The position numbers were made by a program, and so were the translations under genes. The notes under the pieces are model-generated. The model ran no database searches and was not told the DNA's origin. It saw nothing but the letters and a program-made list of their open reading frames with translations. A stretch of 64,000 nt of DNA from Mesotaenium endlicherianum (Eukaryota; Streptophyta; Zygnematophyceae; Zygnematales; Mesotaeniaceae), in NCBI GenBank assembly GCA_009602735.1, contig WELA01012513.1:403960-467959 (forward strand), written 5' to 3'. Below are positions 62,801 through 64,000 of this stretch, piece by piece; the first letter of the stretch is position 1, and each line of letters opens with the position of its first letter.

Positions 62801-64000
62801 CGCCTTTGGTGGGTTCTGGCACCAACTTTTCTTCACCATTCTCTTCAATTTTGATAGGGTTATTGCGTTTCTAGCAAAACCTTTGCACGATGGCTCACCT
62901 GGTCCTTCTCTTTCATAGACAACCCCTCCAGGTGAACCCCTGTTTTCAGCCAGTGCGTGGTCGCCTGATCTTTCCAGATCTCTGGACTAAACAAAAAGGC
63001 AGCGGTTCAGCTTCTCCTGACATGGCCATTTCAGCTATTTCGGCCAAGCCGGCCGCCAGTTTTGCTGGGCTGCTTTGGTCTTTATCTTCTCGAGTCATTC
63101 AAAGATGGGTTTGGATTCCTGCTGAGTCCATCAGTATCATTGTTTAACACACCTGCTCGGTGTACTACCGTCATCTGGTACTCCTGTAGCTTAAGAGCCC
63201 AGCGAGCCAACTTTCCAGTGAGGTCCCCATTCTTCATCAGCTAAAGTAATGGCGAGTGATCAGTGATTAAAGTGAAAGACCTTCCCCAAAGATACCCTCT
63301 GAAATGTGTGAGGGCCCACACCACTGCCAGTAACTCTCCTTTATAGGATAAATAATTGCTTTCTGCTCGGTTGTTAGAGTGAGAAGCATAGGCTATTACG
63401 TACTCCTCCTTAGGGCTTTCGACCTGAGTGAATACTGCGCCAATTTCCACACGACTCCAGTCTGTGTGCAGGTGGAATAGCTTTGTGTAGTCTGGCGTGC
63501 GCAAAACTACGGCTGTCACCAACCTTTTTTCTAGCTCTTTCATGGCCTTCTCCTGGGCTTCCGTCCACGCAAAAGGCACATCCTTTTTTAGGAGTTCCGT
63601 TAAGGATTTAGCAATTCTGCTATAATCCTTCACAAATTTACGATAGTACCCGCTGAGTCCTAACATGGCTTTCAACTTGGTTATGGTGGTGGGTGCTAGT
63701 ATCTTGTAGATAGCCTCAGTCCTTACAACCTGATGGGACGAAGCGTTGTTCCAGATCTCAAGTCCTAGATACGACACGTGGGCCTTAAAGAACTTGCATT
63801 TCCCAAAATGTGGCGTCATCTGAAATTTCTCCAGGCGCTGGAAGACCTTTTCCAAGTGCTCGCGGTGTTGCTCAATTGACTGACTAAATACCACAACATC
63901 ATCAATGTATGGTTCTGCAAAATCTAGCCCCTCCTACACTTTGTCCATAGTTTGTTGGAGAATAGCAGGGGCATTTTTCAACCCGAAGGGTATTACTGTC
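62801..64000 (-). pseudogene. Element H reverse transcriptase and RNase H, partial
   Basis: From the right edge: FGLKNAPAILQQTMDKV, a TAG in place of Leu near 63936, YIDDVVVFSQSIEQ, thumb GKCKFFKAHVSYLGLEI, connection and RNase H (LHTDWSRVEIGAVFTQ, YKGELLAVVWAL, FTLITDHSPLL, then a stop at 63241). 63240-62801 is the RNase H-integrase spacer with several stops. B-type throughout. Confidence 0.87.

Larger units (their letters stand above)
61787..64000 (-). mobile_element. Element H: truncated B-type Gypsy pol, running off the window
   Basis: Minus-strand RT, RNase H and integrase closely related to B (YIDDVVVFS; GLSGYYRKFVKDYS; IDHRTTSRVHPQADGLAKR). Its left end stops within the integrase C-terminal domain at LELEGSNG, just where B's solo LTR insertion and PHD lie, so the PHD is missing. 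It continues beyond 64000, where a DNMT would be expected upstream of RT. Confidence 0.88.

Overview
This is a eukaryotic, intron-era genome window that consists almost entirely of nested LTR and DIRS-type retrotransposons. The only convincing host gene is a glycosyltransferase family 8 exon at the extreme left edge, on the minus strand. Initiator-tRNA-Met type primer sites, several chromovirus Gypsy elements and Gypsy elements carrying a cytosine-5 DNA methyltransferase (DNMT) point to a repeat-rich streptophyte, most likely a charophyte-grade alga. That assignment is an inference: DNMT-bearing Gypsy elements have been reported from charophytes, and DNMTs in other retrotransposon classes from dinoflagellates.

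Layout, using letters for the elements. 1-772: host GT8 exon. 1421-2755 and 13841-13947: remnant R, an old minus-strand Gypsy whose LTR was split by element A. 2756-13836: element A, a minus-strand Gypsy with gag, protease, DNMT, RT, RNase H, integrase and PHD finger, flanked by a 4-bp duplication GTGT. 14486-39718: element B, a plus-strand relative of A with a long open DNMT ORF and an integrase ending in a PHD finger. B is interrupted by three later insertions, each with a perfect 5-bp target duplication: chromovirus C (22008-28150), antisense chromovirus E (28926-35605) and a solo LTR of family F (37307-38019). 39719-40016: a partial B-type LTR. 39998-54419: G, a DIRS-like tyrosine-recombinase element split by the minus-strand Gypsy F (43923-52850). 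F carries an extra ORF downstream of its chromodomain. 54420-55154: fragment I, the minus-strand 3' end of a B relative (degraded PHD plus LTR). About 55160-61663: element D, a plus-strand gag-protease relative without RT or integrase, with a solo A-type LTR (60073-61227) inside its protease. 61787-64000: H, a truncated minus-strand B-type pol running off the right edge.

A, B, H and I form one Gypsy group by sequence similarity, and D probably belongs to it (shared DTGAQ protease and gag N-terminus). In A the gene order is readable as protease-DNMT-RT-RNase H-integrase-PHD, so a DNA methylation writer sits between protease and RT, and a histone-reader-type zinc finger replaces the chromodomain found at the same place in C, E and F. 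The two DNMT copies are strongly diverged. B keeps all catalytic motifs over an open 1052-codon frame. A is a pseudogene with a frameshift, a stop and an altered PCQ motif. C and E look youngest: their LTR pairs are close to identical and their pol frames are open. All junctions were read by eye; LTR identities and domain limits are approximate.
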